A program made the position numbers and the translations under genes. The notes under the pieces were generated by a model. That model was not told the origin of the DNA, did no database searches, and was given only the letters and a program-made list of their open reading frames with translations. A DNA stretch of 64,000 nt from Novosphingobium sp. SG919 (GTDB taxonomy: Bacteria > Pseudomonadota > Alphaproteobacteria > Sphingomonadales > Sphingomonadaceae). Below are positions 37,517 to 46,332 of this stretch, one piece after another. How positions within the stretch are numbered: the first letter of the stretch is position 1; every line of letters begins with the position of its first letter. The DNA is taken from positions 1,054,001-1,118,000 of the forward strand of contig NZ_JABCNG010000001.1 in the NCBI RefSeq assembly GCF_012932495.1, in the 5' to 3' direction.

Positions 37517-37633
37517 AGTCTGCTCGAACTTCTCAAAGCGGTTGATATCGGCTTCCCCAAGCCAGACTTCGACTATCAGCCGAGCATGCCAGAGGCTAAT
37601 GTTCTCCGTATGGCTCTGAGGGCGTGGGACTGA
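37517..37633 (+). pseudogene. Possible C-terminal remnant of a lost gene
   Basis: A 38-codon open stretch without a start codon, reading 'SLLELLKAVDIGFPKPDFDY' and then 'QPSMPEANVLRMALRAWD' to a stop. The composition is that of a real protein end rather than a random GC-rich frame. It lies between the HEPN operon and CBASS, where modules may have been swapped. I do not recognise the parent family. Confidence 0.3.
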
Positions 37634-37704
37634 GTGGCAAGGATTCGCAAGGTCGAGATCAGGAACTTTCGGTCAATCACGCTGGACTGGTTGCCGACGG
37701 TGTT

Positions 37705-37728
37705 TCGTGGGACAATCCCGTCATTCCC
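37705..37728 (+). repeat. Degenerate 24-base intergenic motif, copy 3
   Basis: Starts with GTGGGAC core and ends GTCATTCCC. Comparison as for copy 1. The rest of the 37,634-38,007 gap shows no gene. Confidence 0.4.
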
Positions 37729-38007
37729 GTACGGCGGGCTGAACGGCAGGTCCAACGCCAGTACCTGACGCTCGGCGTCTGACCTGGAGGGCCAAGATCG
37801 CGACCGTATATGGCCGTTAGGCGAGTGACAGGTCTTGGGTAGCTAACAGGGAAGAGCAGGCTTTCATTCAGATTGCTCAAGAGAAATGCCGCTGCGGATG
37901 GGTGCGGATCACACCCTGATCCATTTGAAAGATCGCATCTCGAGGGTTGAAAATCGGGGCATCCGGCCCCAGAACATATGGTGAATACCAGCCGTCAGGG
38001 GGACACC

Positions 38008-39219
38008 ATGGGAACGACTGCCAGTTTCACGTCTCGCCGCTACATCGAGGCGCTCGTCGACGAGCTCGACATCAGCGAAACCCGCTATGAGCAGGCGAAC
38101 GAAAGTTACCATTCCCTCGGCCGGTGGCTAAACCGCCCCGCCTCCACAATCGCTGCCTACTCGCCGGCTGTCTACGTCCAGGGATCATTCGGGCTCGGCA
38201 CCGTCATCAAGCCGCTCAACCTCCAGGAGGAGTACGACGTCGACGCGGTCTGCGAACTAGAGGGGCTCGGTAAGACGCAGCTGTCGCAGCACCAGCTGAA
38301 GTTGATGGTCGGCAAGGAGATCGAGGAGTACCGCCGCTCGAAGGCGATGGTGAAGCCGCTCCGAGAAGGCCGGCGCTGCTGGACGCTGAACTACGCAGAC
38401 GGCGCCCAATTCCACATGGACGTCGTCCCCGCCTTGCCCAACGGCGCCACGGTCCGCAAAATGCTCGAAGCCCGGAGCATGGACGCCACGTGGGCCTCGA
38501 CCGCGATCGGTATTACGGACAACGAGCGCTGGAACTACGCCTCGGTGACGGACGACTGGCCCAGGTCTAATCCCAAGGGCTACCTAGAATGGTTCAAGTC
38601 GAAGATGATTGTGGTCCTCAACGAACGAAAGCGCGCCCTCGCCAAGTCCATCAACGCCAGCGTGGAGAAAATTCCGGACTACCGCGTTCGCACCCCGCTG
38701 CAGTCTTCGATCATGATCCTGAAGCGGCATCGGGACATTATGTTTCAGCACGATCAGACCAACAGCTGCCCGATCTCCATCATCATCACGACGCTCGCGG
38801 CCCACGCCTATAACGGCGAGGAGGACGTCGCGGATGCGCTCTTCTCGATCCTCTCGGGGATGGAGCGCCATGTCCTTCGGGACGCAAATGGGCGCGCCTG
38901 GATTTCGAACCCGAGCGACCCGCTCGAGAACTTCGCCGACAAGTGGGCCGAACACCCAGAGCGCGAGACTGCGTTCTTCCAGTGGCTCCACCAGGCGCAG
39001 ACCGACTTCTCGCGGATCGCCCAGCTCAGCACTCAAACGGCGATCACCGAGAAGCTCTCTCCGCACGTCGGGCAGGAATTGGCCAAGCGCGCTGAGAATC
39101 GCTCGAGATCAGGCTCGGGCTCGCTTCTTCGAGGCGCCACGGCCGCCGCGGCGTCCTCATCGTCGCCGTCCTTCGGGTCGGTGCCGCGGATCCCCAGCAA
39201 GCCCCAGGGCTTCGCGTGA
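38008..39219 (+). CDS. CBASS CD-NTase (cyclic oligonucleotide synthase)
   Basis: 403 residues. It makes the second messenger of a CBASS antiphage system. The nucleotidyltransferase core shows Gly-Ser at about 59-60 in 'VYVQGSFGLGT', the two metal Asp at about 77 and 79 in 'EEYDVDAV', and the third Asp at about 138 in 'FHMDVVPA'. An OAS-type C-terminal helical domain follows, and a Ser/Ala-rich tail ends in ...GFA, suited to conjugation by Cap2. The ATG at 38008 has GGGGG five bases upstream; the ATG at 37978 has none. The nucleotide product cannot be read from sequence. First gene of a four-gene operon. Confidence 0.93.
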   Translation: MGTTASFTSRRYIEALVDELDISETRYEQANESYHSLGRWLNRPASTIAAYSPAVYVQGSFGLGTVIKPLNLQEEYDVDAVCELEGLGKTQLSQHQLKLMVGKEIEEYRRSKAMVKPLREGRRCWTLNYADGAQFHMDVVPALPNGATVRKMLEARSMDATWASTAIGITDNERWNYASVTDDWPRSNPKGYLEWFKSKMIVVLNERKRALAKSINASVEKIPDYRVRTPLQSSIMILKRHRDIMFQHDQTNSCPISIIITTLAAHAYNGEEDVADALFSILSGMERHVLRDANGRAWISNPSDPLENFADKWAEHPERETAFFQWLHQAQTDFSRIAQLSTQTAITEKLSPHVGQELAKRAENRSRSGSGSLLRGATAAAASSSSPSFGSVPRIPSKPQGFA

Positions 39220-40946
39220 TTTGGTGGGCGTCACAGCCCAGTCGAGCCCGTAGCGAACGCGTCGCCATTGCAGACCTTGAGGAGCGGTCCGACTGGCTGA
39301 GCGCGGTCAGTTGGCGTTTGACGCCAGAAGCGCGTCTGTGCGCCGACTTCGACATCGCTCGGGCGGACGGGCCGGTCGCGCTGACCCTAACCTTCCCTAG
39401 CTTCTTTCCGGACACCCCGCCTCAGATCACTCCGCGCGATGGCGTGAGGCTATCGAACCATCAGTACGGCGCGGGCGGGGAACTGTGCCTCGAATACCGA
39501 CCCGACAACTGGGATCCGGCCTTCACTGGCGCGATGATGATCGAGAGCGCTCATAGGCTTCTAAGCGGTGAACGGCCCAGTCCCGGCGCAACTGCAACGG
39601 TTGACAACGCCCACCGAACCACGGTCGGACAGGATGTGCGCGGATCGTTTAACCGCCTGCTCCTGCCGGGCGATCTGGTCAACGTGATGGGCAGCCTCGC
39701 CCTGCATCAACCGGTCGAACTCGAAACCTCGGAGCACTTCAGCGCTGGCCATTGGCTGGCCTTCGTCCGACGGATCGGCACGAAGGAGGAGCCGATCTGG
39801 AACTGGGACACGAAGTTCGCGGGTCTTCGTAAGAGGACCGGCATCGCTGTGAAGATCATACCGAGCGTCCGAAACGGCGTCGTCGCCACCTATGACTTCT
39901 TCAAAACGGTCGTGAGCACGCTCAAGCGTCCGGACCTCGAGTCTCTAGTCGCTTCCTCCCAGGAGGAGTTCGCCATGCTGATCGAGTGCGACACCCAGAT
40001 TTCGATGATGTCTCTGTCAAGCGGGAGCGGCAACCGCGCTGTCTTCGACTACAGGACGGTAGTGCTCCCGAAGGACGCACCCCGCATCCCAGCAGAATAC
40101 GAACGTCTCGACCGGGCGACCGTCGCAATCGTGGGATGCGGATCGGTCGGTTCCAAGATCGCTGCGACCCTGGCTCGATCGGGCATCGGTCGCTTCGTGC
40201 TGGTGGATGGGGATGTGCTGCTCCCTGGCAATCTTGTGCGCAACGATCTGGACTGGCGGTCCGTGGGGCTGAACAAGCCGAACGCGGTCTCCGAGCGCAT
40301 CAAGACAATTAATCCTTCTGCGGCGGTCACGGTGCATCGCATCCTGCTCGGTGGCCAGGAGAGCTCGGCCTCGACCGATGCCGCGCTTGAAGCGATAGGT
40401 CGTAGCGATCTGATCGTGGATGCGACGGCCGATGCCCAGGTGTTCAACCTATGCGCCGCGGTGGCCCGGAACGAGCGGAAGGTCATGGTCTGGGGCGAAG
40501 TGTTCGCAGGCGGCGTCGGTGGGCTCGTCGCCAGGCTCCGGCCCGACCAAGAGCCCGTACCCCACGCGGCGAGACGCCAGATCCTTGCTTGGTGCGACGA
40601 CCATGGGATCGACGTGCCGCAGGGCGCGTCTGACCAATACGGCCTCCAGCTTTACGAGGACCTGCCGCCCCTGATCGCTGACGATGCCGAGGTCTCGTTG
40701 ATCGCGGGCCACATGTCCAGGCTAGCAATCGATGCGCTGGTCAGAGACGCTTCGATCTTCCCCCATGCCGCCTACGCGATTGGGCTGAAGGCCGAATGGA
40801 TTTTCCAGGCCCCGTTCGACACTTGGCCTATAGATCTCGTGCCACTGGGGGAATGGGGTCCCCAGAAGGACGAGCGGCTTGCCGAAGAGCTCGAGGCCTT
40901 CACAAGCGAGTTCTTCCCCGACCTGTCCGAGGGAGACGAGGGTTGA
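39216..40946 (+). CDS. cap2: CBASS Cap2: E2-E1 ubiquitin-like conjugating enzyme
   Basis: 576 residues. The N-terminal E2-like domain (about 1-150) has a Cys in 'GGELCLEYRPDNWDPAF', a likely catalytic Cys. The ThiF-type E1 adenylation domain follows (about 300-540): 'VAIVGCGSVGSKIAATLARS', 'GRFVLVDGDVLLPGNLVRND', 'DLIVDATADAQV'. Cap2 proteins conjugate the CD-NTase C-terminus to cell targets and so prime it. Initiation is at a GTG that overlaps the CD-NTase stop (GTGA), which makes translation coupled. The C-terminal part ('[15 protein letters not shown]') is acidic. Confidence 0.92.
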   Translation: MIWWASQPSRARSERVAIADLEERSDWLSAVSWRLTPEARLCADFDIARADGPVALTLTFPSFFPDTPPQITPRDGVRLSNHQYGAGGELCLEYRPDNWDPAFTGAMMIESAHRLLSGERPSPGATATVDNAHRTTVGQDVRGSFNRLLLPGDLVNVMGSLALHQPVELETSEHFSAGHWLAFVRRIGTKEEPIWNWDTKFAGLRKRTGIAVKIIPSVRNGVVATYDFFKTVVSTLKRPDLESLVASSQEEFAMLIECDTQISMMSLSSGSGNRAVFDYRTVVLPKDAPRIPAEYERLDRATVAIVGCGSVGSKIAATLARSGIGRFVLVDGDVLLPGNLVRNDLDWRSVGLNKPNAVSERIKTINPSAAVTVHRILLGGQESSASTDAALEAIGRSDLIVDATADAQVFNLCAAVARNERKVMVWGEVFAGGVGGLVARLRPDQEPVPHAARRQILAWCDDHGIDVPQGASDQYGLQLYEDLPPLIADDAEVSLIAGHMSRLAIDALVRDASIFPHAAYAIGLKAEWIFQAPFDTWPIDLVPLGEWGPQKDERLAEELEAFTSEFFPDLSEGDEG

Positions 40947-41410
40947 GGCTCGTCCTCCCGAGGGACGTCAGGGTGCGACTGCATAATGCCGTGAAGGCCG
41001 CGGGAGCCGTGGAGATAGGCGGCGTCCTCATGGCTGAGCAACTGGCGCCGGGAGAATTCTTGATCGTCGACTTCACCATCGACGCCCAGACCGGAGGCGC
41101 CGCCCACTTCGTTCGCTCCGTCGATGACCACAGGATCGCGCTGTCCGACTTCTTCGATCGCACCGGTTCCGACTTCAAGCGCTTCAACTACCTCGGCGAA
41201 TGGCACTCCCATCCCAATCATCCGCCGGTGCCAAGCTTCGAGGACGTGAGTTCGATGGAGAATCTGGTCGGAGGCGAACGGGACATCCCCTTCGCGATCC
41301 TTCTCGTGGTCCGGGTGCACTGGCGATGGCTCAGCCTCAGCGCCACGCTCTTCGAACAGGGTCTCGAACCGAGGCCTGTCACAATCGACATCGGCCCGGC
41401 CGCCGGCTAA
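40943..41410 (+). CDS. cap3: CBASS Cap3: JAB/MPN isopeptidase
   Basis: 155 residues from a TTG at 40943 that overlaps the Cap2 stop (TTGA). JAMM metalloprotease elements are present: Glu in '[15 protein letters not shown]' and His-x-His-x10-Asp in '[17 protein letters not shown]'. Cap3 removes the CD-NTase conjugates made by Cap2 and so restrains the system. The frame is open far upstream inside cap2 in another phase, which is why a longer frame could mislead. The TTG start fits the length of the family and the operon pattern. Confidence 0.9.
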   Translation: MRLVLPRDVRVRLHNAVKAAGAVEIGGVLMAEQLAPGEFLIVDFTIDAQTGGAAHFVRSVDDHRIALSDFFDRTGSDFKRFNYLGEWHSHPNHPPVPSFEDVSSMENLVGGERDIPFAILLVVRVHWRWLSLSATLFEQGLEPRPVTIDIGPAAG

Positions 41411-41432
41411 ACTCAGAGCGCGAGAAGACAAG

Positions 41433-42581
41433 ATGTCCAAGACCTCAATTCCGCAGCGAATCCAGTCCGCCATCTGGGCTAGGTCTGGAGGTCGCTGCGA
41501 ATACCGTGGATGCAACGTCGACCTCGTGGGGGATTTGATCGCAAACAACGACGACGGCCTGTTCGGCTTCATCGCACATATCGTGGCGGACAGCCCGAAC
41601 GGTCCGAGAGGCGACGCGATACGCTCCCCGCTCCTGGCGGCGGATCTCAACAACCTGATGATCCTCTGTCACCGCCATCACAAGATAGTCGACGTGGACG
41701 AGAAGGACGCGCACACCGAGGAGATGCTCCTCGCCATGAAGGAGGAGCACGAGGCCCGCATCGCCACCAACACCGGCATTAGCGCGGAGTATGCATCCCA
41801 TGTGCTTCGCTTCGGCGCGACGATCGGCTCCAACGAGGCGCTGCTCTCGACTCAGGCCATCTTCGCCGCAATGCCGCCGCTGAGGCATCCGGCCACGCGG
41901 ACCACCATCGATCTCGAAATGATCAATCAGGCCGTCCGCGACAATGAGGAGGACTACTGGGCGATCCAGAGACGCAACCTCGATCGGCTGTTCGCCGAGA
42001 AGGTCCGTGGTCGCATCGAACGGCAGGAGATCAAGCACCTGAGCGTCTTCGCGCTCGCTCCCCAACCGTTGCTGATAGAGCTCGGCCGCCTTCTCTACGA
42101 CATCGTCCCGACGACGGTCCATCAGCGGCACCGAGAGCCGGAGACCTGGAACTGGCAGCGCGATCGGGATCCACTGGAGTTTGAGGTTTCGCGCCCGCCA
42201 GAAGGCGCGAAGGGACCTGTGGCTCTAAAGATCGCGGTAAGCGCCCACGTGAACGATGATCGCATCCACAGGGTGCTCGGCGAGGACACGGCCATATGGT
42301 CGATCACGGTGCACGACCCCGGCAATGACGTAGTCCGCCAGCCAGAAGATCTGTCCGCCTATCGCATTACGCTCAGGGCCCTCTACGAGGAGCTCCAGAC
42401 CCGCTACGGGGAGCAGACCCTGCTCCACCTCTTCCCAGCGATGCCTGCGTCGCTCGCGGTTGAGACCGGACGGGTCTGGATGCCGAAGGTCAACCTCGCG
42501 ATGCGAATCTACGACCACGTCCGCGACGTCGGTTTTGTCCCCACATTTATAATCGGAGAGTTGTCGAGCAACCTATCCTAG
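41433..42581 (+). CDS. cap5: CBASS effector Cap5 (HNH-SAVED)
   Basis: 382 residues. The N-terminal HNH endonuclease domain (about 1-110) shows '[10 protein letters not shown]' , '[15 protein letters not shown]' and '[13 protein letters not shown]', the Cys/His zinc and catalytic pattern. The C-terminal half (about 180-382) is a SAVED domain that senses a cyclic nucleotide; '[20 protein letters not shown]' lies in it. On binding the signal, Cap5 oligomerises and degrades double-stranded DNA, killing the infected cell. 22 bases after Cap3 in the same operon. This makes the cluster a type II CBASS with a nuclease effector. Confidence 0.93.
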   Translation: MSKTSIPQRIQSAIWARSGGRCEYRGCNVDLVGDLIANNDDGLFGFIAHIVADSPNGPRGDAIRSPLLAADLNNLMILCHRHHKIVDVDEKDAHTEEMLLAMKEEHEARIATNTGISAEYASHVLRFGATIGSNEALLSTQAIFAAMPPLRHPATRTTIDLEMINQAVRDNEEDYWAIQRRNLDRLFAEKVRGRIERQEIKHLSVFALAPQPLLIELGRLLYDIVPTTVHQRHREPETWNWQRDRDPLEFEVSRPPEGAKGPVALKIAVSAHVNDDRIHRVLGEDTAIWSITVHDPGNDVVRQPEDLSAYRITLRALYEELQTRYGEQTLLHLFPAMPASLAVETGRVWMPKVNLAMRIYDHVRDVGFVPTFIIGELSSNLS

Positions 42582-42948
42582 AAGAATGACAGATGCTGGC
42601 CGTAGCGACTAGAACAATGCCACTACGATGACGTCGCCACCGCTTGCAAACAGCGTAATCACCTAAATGAACGTCGGCGCTTATGGGTTAGCCCGAGGCG
42701 CTCTGTATGGCCAATATTGGGCACATTGCTGAACTTCCGCTTAGCCTTCCGCGATCGACCGCTTTCGGCTAGCAGCGACATTGGGTGCTATCGCCTTGAG
42801 CGACCGGGTCTGGTCGTTAGCTGCCACCGTCGCCGAGCCATGAAGCCCGCTGAGCCCGCCTGTAACCAGTTTTTGACGGGAGCTACTCACCGCAGATTTT
42901 GAGGAGGTGCAATCGCCGTGTAGAGCCTGTTGGTGTATTGCATGATCC
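42582..42948. other. Gene-free 367-base stretch after CBASS
   Basis: No gene is supported. The part near 42760-42850 contains wording like degenerate intergenic sequence of sphingomonads (CGCTTTCGGC, AGCGACATTGG). GAGGAGGTGC at 42901 is a good ribosome site but has no start in range. Confidence 0.45.
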
Positions 42949-43485
42949 ATGATCGTCACTCTTCCTCAGCGGATCACGACTGATCTGCTCGCATTTTGCG
43001 AAACTATTTCGGCGGGCCGGCCGGTTTATGTCCGCTCCCGACCGGCCCCCGGGGCCCAACCTTCCGCGTGCTTCGACAATGTCAGCCGCAAGATTGCCAA
43101 GTCGGGCGGGCGTGTGGTCTATGGCTGGGCCATCTGGCATATCCCGGAGCTCTACTTCGAAGCCGAGCACCACGCCGTCTGGCAGGGCAGGGACGGCAAG
43201 CTTTTCGATGTCAGTCCGCAGTTAGGTCAGGTTCCGAAGATCCTGTTCCTGCCGGATTCATCGGCGGTGTACGATCCGCCCAACTTCCGCTGGAACCGGT
43301 TCGCCGCTGATGGCGAAAGCCCGCAGGCATTGGAATTCGTGCGTCTGGCGCGGCGCAGGTTGGAGATCCGCGAACCCTATCACACGCAGGAGTTCATGAT
43401 CGCCACGCTCTCTGACGCGGATGCGGCGGAGCTCGCGGTGGTCGATGCCGGACTCGCGAGGATCTTGCGCGATCATGGGCGATGA
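42949..43485 (+). CDS. Hypothetical protein, 178 residues
   Basis: I do not recognise a named family. The central part 'SGGRVVYGWAIWHIPELYFE' followed by 'AEHHAVWQGRDGKLFDVSPQ' is well formed, with aromatic and His/Glu residues that could be a small binding or catalytic site, and it is followed by 'VPKILFLPDSSAVYDPPNFR'. A Cys in 'PSACFDNVS' precedes it. No signal or membrane segment. The start at ATG 42949 is the only in-frame Met near the N-terminus, with weak upstream support. The GC-rich codon use agrees with the neighbours. It is not in an operon with the next gene, which is on the other strand. Confidence 0.6.
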   Translation: MIVTLPQRITTDLLAFCETISAGRPVYVRSRPAPGAQPSACFDNVSRKIAKSGGRVVYGWAIWHIPELYFEAEHHAVWQGRDGKLFDVSPQLGQVPKILFLPDSSAVYDPPNFRWNRFAADGESPQALEFVRLARRRLEIREPYHTQEFMIATLSDADAAELAVVDAGLARILRDHGR

Positions 43486-43519
43486 CACCGCCATCCGAAC
43501 GTGCATCAACCGCCTCAGG

Positions 43520-44464
43520 CTAAGGTAGTTCTATCCCGAACGCGGCCGGGTTGATCGCCCTGAACCCGTCCCGCTTCGTCCACTCGAAATGTCCGCCCAG
43601 GCGTTCCACCAGAGCCCCGGCTTCTGCCCGCTCAAGGTTGACGGTCTTTAAGGCTTGCTTCGTAGTACGAAGATAGAGCACCGGTTGTGCGAGAATGTGC
43701 CCACTCGCCCGATCGAGCAGATCGGCAAGCATGACCACTTCGATTTCCTCAAGGGGGAGTATCGCGAGATACTCCAGCGCCACCCGCACGGCCGCCGAGC
43801 AGATGGCTTCACGATGCAACTCGTGTCGCCGCCCGATCGGAATAGCTTTTACCGAGGCCTTGCCAGACTTGAGCAGGGACACGCTCTGGTCGGGTATGTC
43901 TTCCAGATCCAGCCCCTCGACGACCGCGACCACGCGGCCGTCCATGAACAAGGTGTCCAGCCCCTCGACACTGAAGGGAAGGTCATCCAGCGAGGAATGC
44001 TGTTCAAGGGCCTCGACCATTGCGTCGGGCTCGAGCGCCATGACGCGCCGCGCGAAGCGGATACTGGCGTTATGGTCCTCCACTTCGCGCTTTCGCGCGA
44101 CATGCGCCTGATCGTCCGCGGCGCGTGCTGCGGCGACGGCGTCTTCGAGGGCCTGCCTGGCCCTTGCTTCGCGCTTAAGAACCCTGGTCACCCAACCAGG
44201 CTGATAATCCGCGGCCTTGCGCCGTGCCGCATCTTCCGTCGCCGAGGTCCGTTCCGGAACCGGAGCCTCGGACTTCGACGCAGTGGACGTCCAGTTCACA
44301 AGCGAGGGTGGCTTGCGGTGAGCGCCCGTCAAGGCCTCGATGATCTCGTCAAATTCTCTCGCTGCCTGTGCGGATGCATCGAGCATCGCTTCGCGTTGCA
44401 CGGCCTTCTGAAAGGCCACCCGACGGCGCTCGGCCTGCTTTGCACTACGATCCATTGCGCGCAT
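43520..44464 (-). CDS. Hypothetical protein with N-terminal coiled coil
   Basis: 314 residues. The first 110 residues are charged and helical ('MRAMDRSAKQAERRRVAFQK', 'RQALEDAVAAARAADDQAHV'), likely coiled coil. The rest is a mixed domain with 'PFSVEGLDTLFMDGRVVAVV' and a C-terminal 'GALVERLGGHFEWTKRDGFR'. No known catalytic motif is visible. I place the start at the ATG at 44464; the frame is open to 44611 but that part overlaps the nuclease gene region on the other strand. It is divergent from the thermonuclease gene over about 110 bases. Function unknown. Confidence 0.6.
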   Translation of the reverse strand: MRAMDRSAKQAERRRVAFQKAVQREAMLDASAQAAREFDEIIEALTGAHRKPPSLVNWTSTASKSEAPVPERTSATEDAARRKAADYQPGWVTRVLKREARARQALEDAVAAARAADDQAHVARKREVEDHNASIRFARRVMALEPDAMVEALEQHSSLDDLPFSVEGLDTLFMDGRVVAVVEGLDLEDIPDQSVSLLKSGKASVKAIPIGRRHELHREAICSAAVRVALEYLAILPLEEIEVVMLADLLDRASGHILAQPVLYLRTTKQALKTVNLERAEAGALVERLGGHFEWTKRDGFRAINPAAFGIELP

Positions 44465-44574
44465 CGTGCGAACAACACCGCGCGCGACTTGCCGGCTCGT
44501 AACCAAATATACCTCCAATGCGCCGCCAACTTTGCGTTGAACTATACTGCAACCGGGCGCAGAGCCTAAGGGAA

Positions 44575-45018
44575 ATGGGATACCTTCTTGCCATACTTGC
44601 TGCGTCCGCAATGGTCTCGGGACCGGCTATCGTGGTTGATGGCGACACGCTGAGGATCCAAGGCGAACGCGTGCGGATCGCCGGGATCGATGCACCCGAG
44701 CGCGCGCAATGGTGCGGGCGCAGACAGCGTGTGCCTTGCGGTCGCCTCGCTGCCCAATGGATGGAGCATCGAGTCGAGGGACGCATCGTGCGATGCTCGC
44801 CAAGCGGACGCGATCAATATGGGCGTCTATTGGCGACCTGCCGTGTCGATGGAACCGATATAGGCAGCGCTGCTGTGGAAGCTGGCTGGGCCATCGCCTA
44901 TCGCCGCTACAGCACTGCCTATGTCCTGCCGGAAAGCCGCGCGCGGCGCGCGGGACGCGGTCTTTGGGCGCTCGGCTTTCAAACACCCGAAGCGTACCGC
45001 CGGACGCACCGGCGCTAG
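44575..45018 (+). CDS. Thermonuclease (SNase-like) family protein
   Basis: 147 residues. A short hydrophobic start ('MGYLLAILAASAMVSGPAIV', residues 1-20) may be a signal or anchor. The SNase fold follows: 'VVDGDTLRIQGERVRIAGID' with the metal Asp and Arg, 'APERAQWC' with the catalytic Glu, and 'SGRDQYGRLLATCRVDGTDI' with the second Arg. Members cut DNA and RNA with calcium. The ATG at 44575 has AAGGGA upstream; upstream frame to 44518 is rejected. Such nucleases are common in the conjugative elements of alphaproteobacteria. It converges on the four-gene defence-like operon. Confidence 0.88.
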   Translation: MGYLLAILAASAMVSGPAIVVDGDTLRIQGERVRIAGIDAPERAQWCGRRQRVPCGRLAAQWMEHRVEGRIVRCSPSGRDQYGRLLATCRVDGTDIGSAAVEAGWAIAYRRYSTAYVLPESRARRAGRGLWALGFQTPEAYRRTHRR

Positions 45019-45021
45019 CGA

Positions 45022-46332
45022 TCAGCGCAGGCTCTTCGATTTCAGGCTGGGCATGCTGGCGCGCGCTTCATCGCCGTCCGGTGCAAGCGCGATGCGCTTC
45101 AACGGGACCGCACCAACGGGGAGAGCCCGTTCAATATGGAGCCCGCCGCCTTCGGCAGCCAAGGCCGACTGCAGCCGCGAGACATCGCCGCACCAGATCG
45201 TTTCGGCGTCACGGTCCCGTGCGGCATCGGGGCCAATGCCGCCGCGCTCGAACGCGACCGGCTTCATCTGAACCCGCTCACTACCGCTCACCTCCACACC
45301 ATAGTCGGGGCGCGCGCCGCTACGCAGCACGAGGCGGCCATCCGTGGCCCAGGCGGTCGCCATGCCTTCCGTAAGCTCATAGCCAAGTTCGCCGAGCGCG
45401 GACAGCAATGCGTCGCGGCTGGCCGCCACTGCAGCTGCGTTGCGGTGGTCCAAAAGAGCGGATTCTACTGCCGCAGTCTTCGATCTTGCCGCTTCTGTCG
45501 AAAGCGCCTCTACTGCCTCGAAACCTGCCTCGACATCCAGCCCCGCAACGCGCGCTTGCGCAATAATCGCGGTGAGGGCGGTCAGCGCTTCCTCGCGCTC
45601 GCGGGCTGCAGTCAGACTGCGCCCTGTCTCGATTTCCAGCGCATCGAGGATGAGGTGACGGCGTTCGCGCAGCGCCGACCGAGCCTGGGCGAGCCGGTCT
45701 TCCCAAACCTCGCGAACCGCGCCTGGGGCAATCTGGCGGATCTGCGCGATCCGGACCGATATCCTGGTGACGGCCGGATCGCGCTCTTCCTCGTGGGCAC
45801 TTGCCAACCAACCGGCAAACGAGGAGGAGCCTTCGTCGGTTTTGAGCCGGGAGGCGAGTTGACGATCGACGCCTTCGCGGGCCTTGGGCGCAAGGGCAAG
45901 CAGTGCGCGGCTCGTCGCGTCGGGGTCTCCACGCGCAAGACCCTGTTCGAGTTCGGGGTCGATCGGATTGCCGGAGTTGCGCAGCGCCGATAGCACGGCC
46001 GCCGATGCCTCGGCAGAACGGCGAGCCTTGGACGTGGCATCGGCCTGCGCTGCGGCGGCAGCAGCGAGCCGATGGTCGAGGTCGTCGCGCAGGAACTGTT
46101 CCTCCTGCGGCGCCTGTTTCTGCAGATCCATGAAACGATCAGCGGCAATGAGCGCTGCGAGTTTGTCACGGCGGCTCCGGGTTTGCGCGATGGCAGCGTC
46201 GTCCAGGCAATCGTTGCGCTGTCCGACCCGGATCCAGCGATCCAGGGCTGCGTCAACGCGCGCTAGATGCCCATGGCAAATGTCGATCAGTTCCTCGCGC
46301 GTGACGATCCGGACGACCTTGGGACCACTCAT
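45022..46332 (-). CDS. Coiled-coil protein, last gene of the AAA/rSAM/kinase-helicase operon
   Basis: 436 residues. Starts 'MSGPKVVRIVTREELIDICH', a conserved-looking N-terminus. Residues about 25-320 are almost wholly helical, rich in Ala, Arg, Glu and Asp, with likely coiled coils ('LRDDLDHRLAAAAAAQADAT', 'RHLILDALEIETGRSLTAAR'). A small C-terminal domain (about 330-430) seems beta-rich ('DGRLVLRSGARPDYGVEVSG'). No enzyme motif. Its ATG overlaps the stop of the giant upstream gene (ATGA), so it is translationally coupled to it and probably forms a complex with it. I do not recognise the family. Confidence 0.8.
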   Translation of the reverse strand: MSGPKVVRIVTREELIDICHGHLARVDAALDRWIRVGQRNDCLDDAAIAQTRSRRDKLAALIAADRFMDLQKQAPQEEQFLRDDLDHRLAAAAAAQADATSKARRSAEASAAVLSALRNSGNPIDPELEQGLARGDPDATSRALLALAPKAREGVDRQLASRLKTDEGSSSFAGWLASAHEEERDPAVTRISVRIAQIRQIAPGAVREVWEDRLAQARSALRERRHLILDALEIETGRSLTAAREREEALTALTAIIAQARVAGLDVEAGFEAVEALSTEAARSKTAAVESALLDHRNAAAVAASRDALLSALGELGYELTEGMATAWATDGRLVLRSGARPDYGVEVSGSERVQMKPVAFERGGIGPDAARDRDAETIWCGDVSRLQSALAAEGGGLHIERALPVGAVPLKRIALAPDGDEARASMPSLKSKSLR

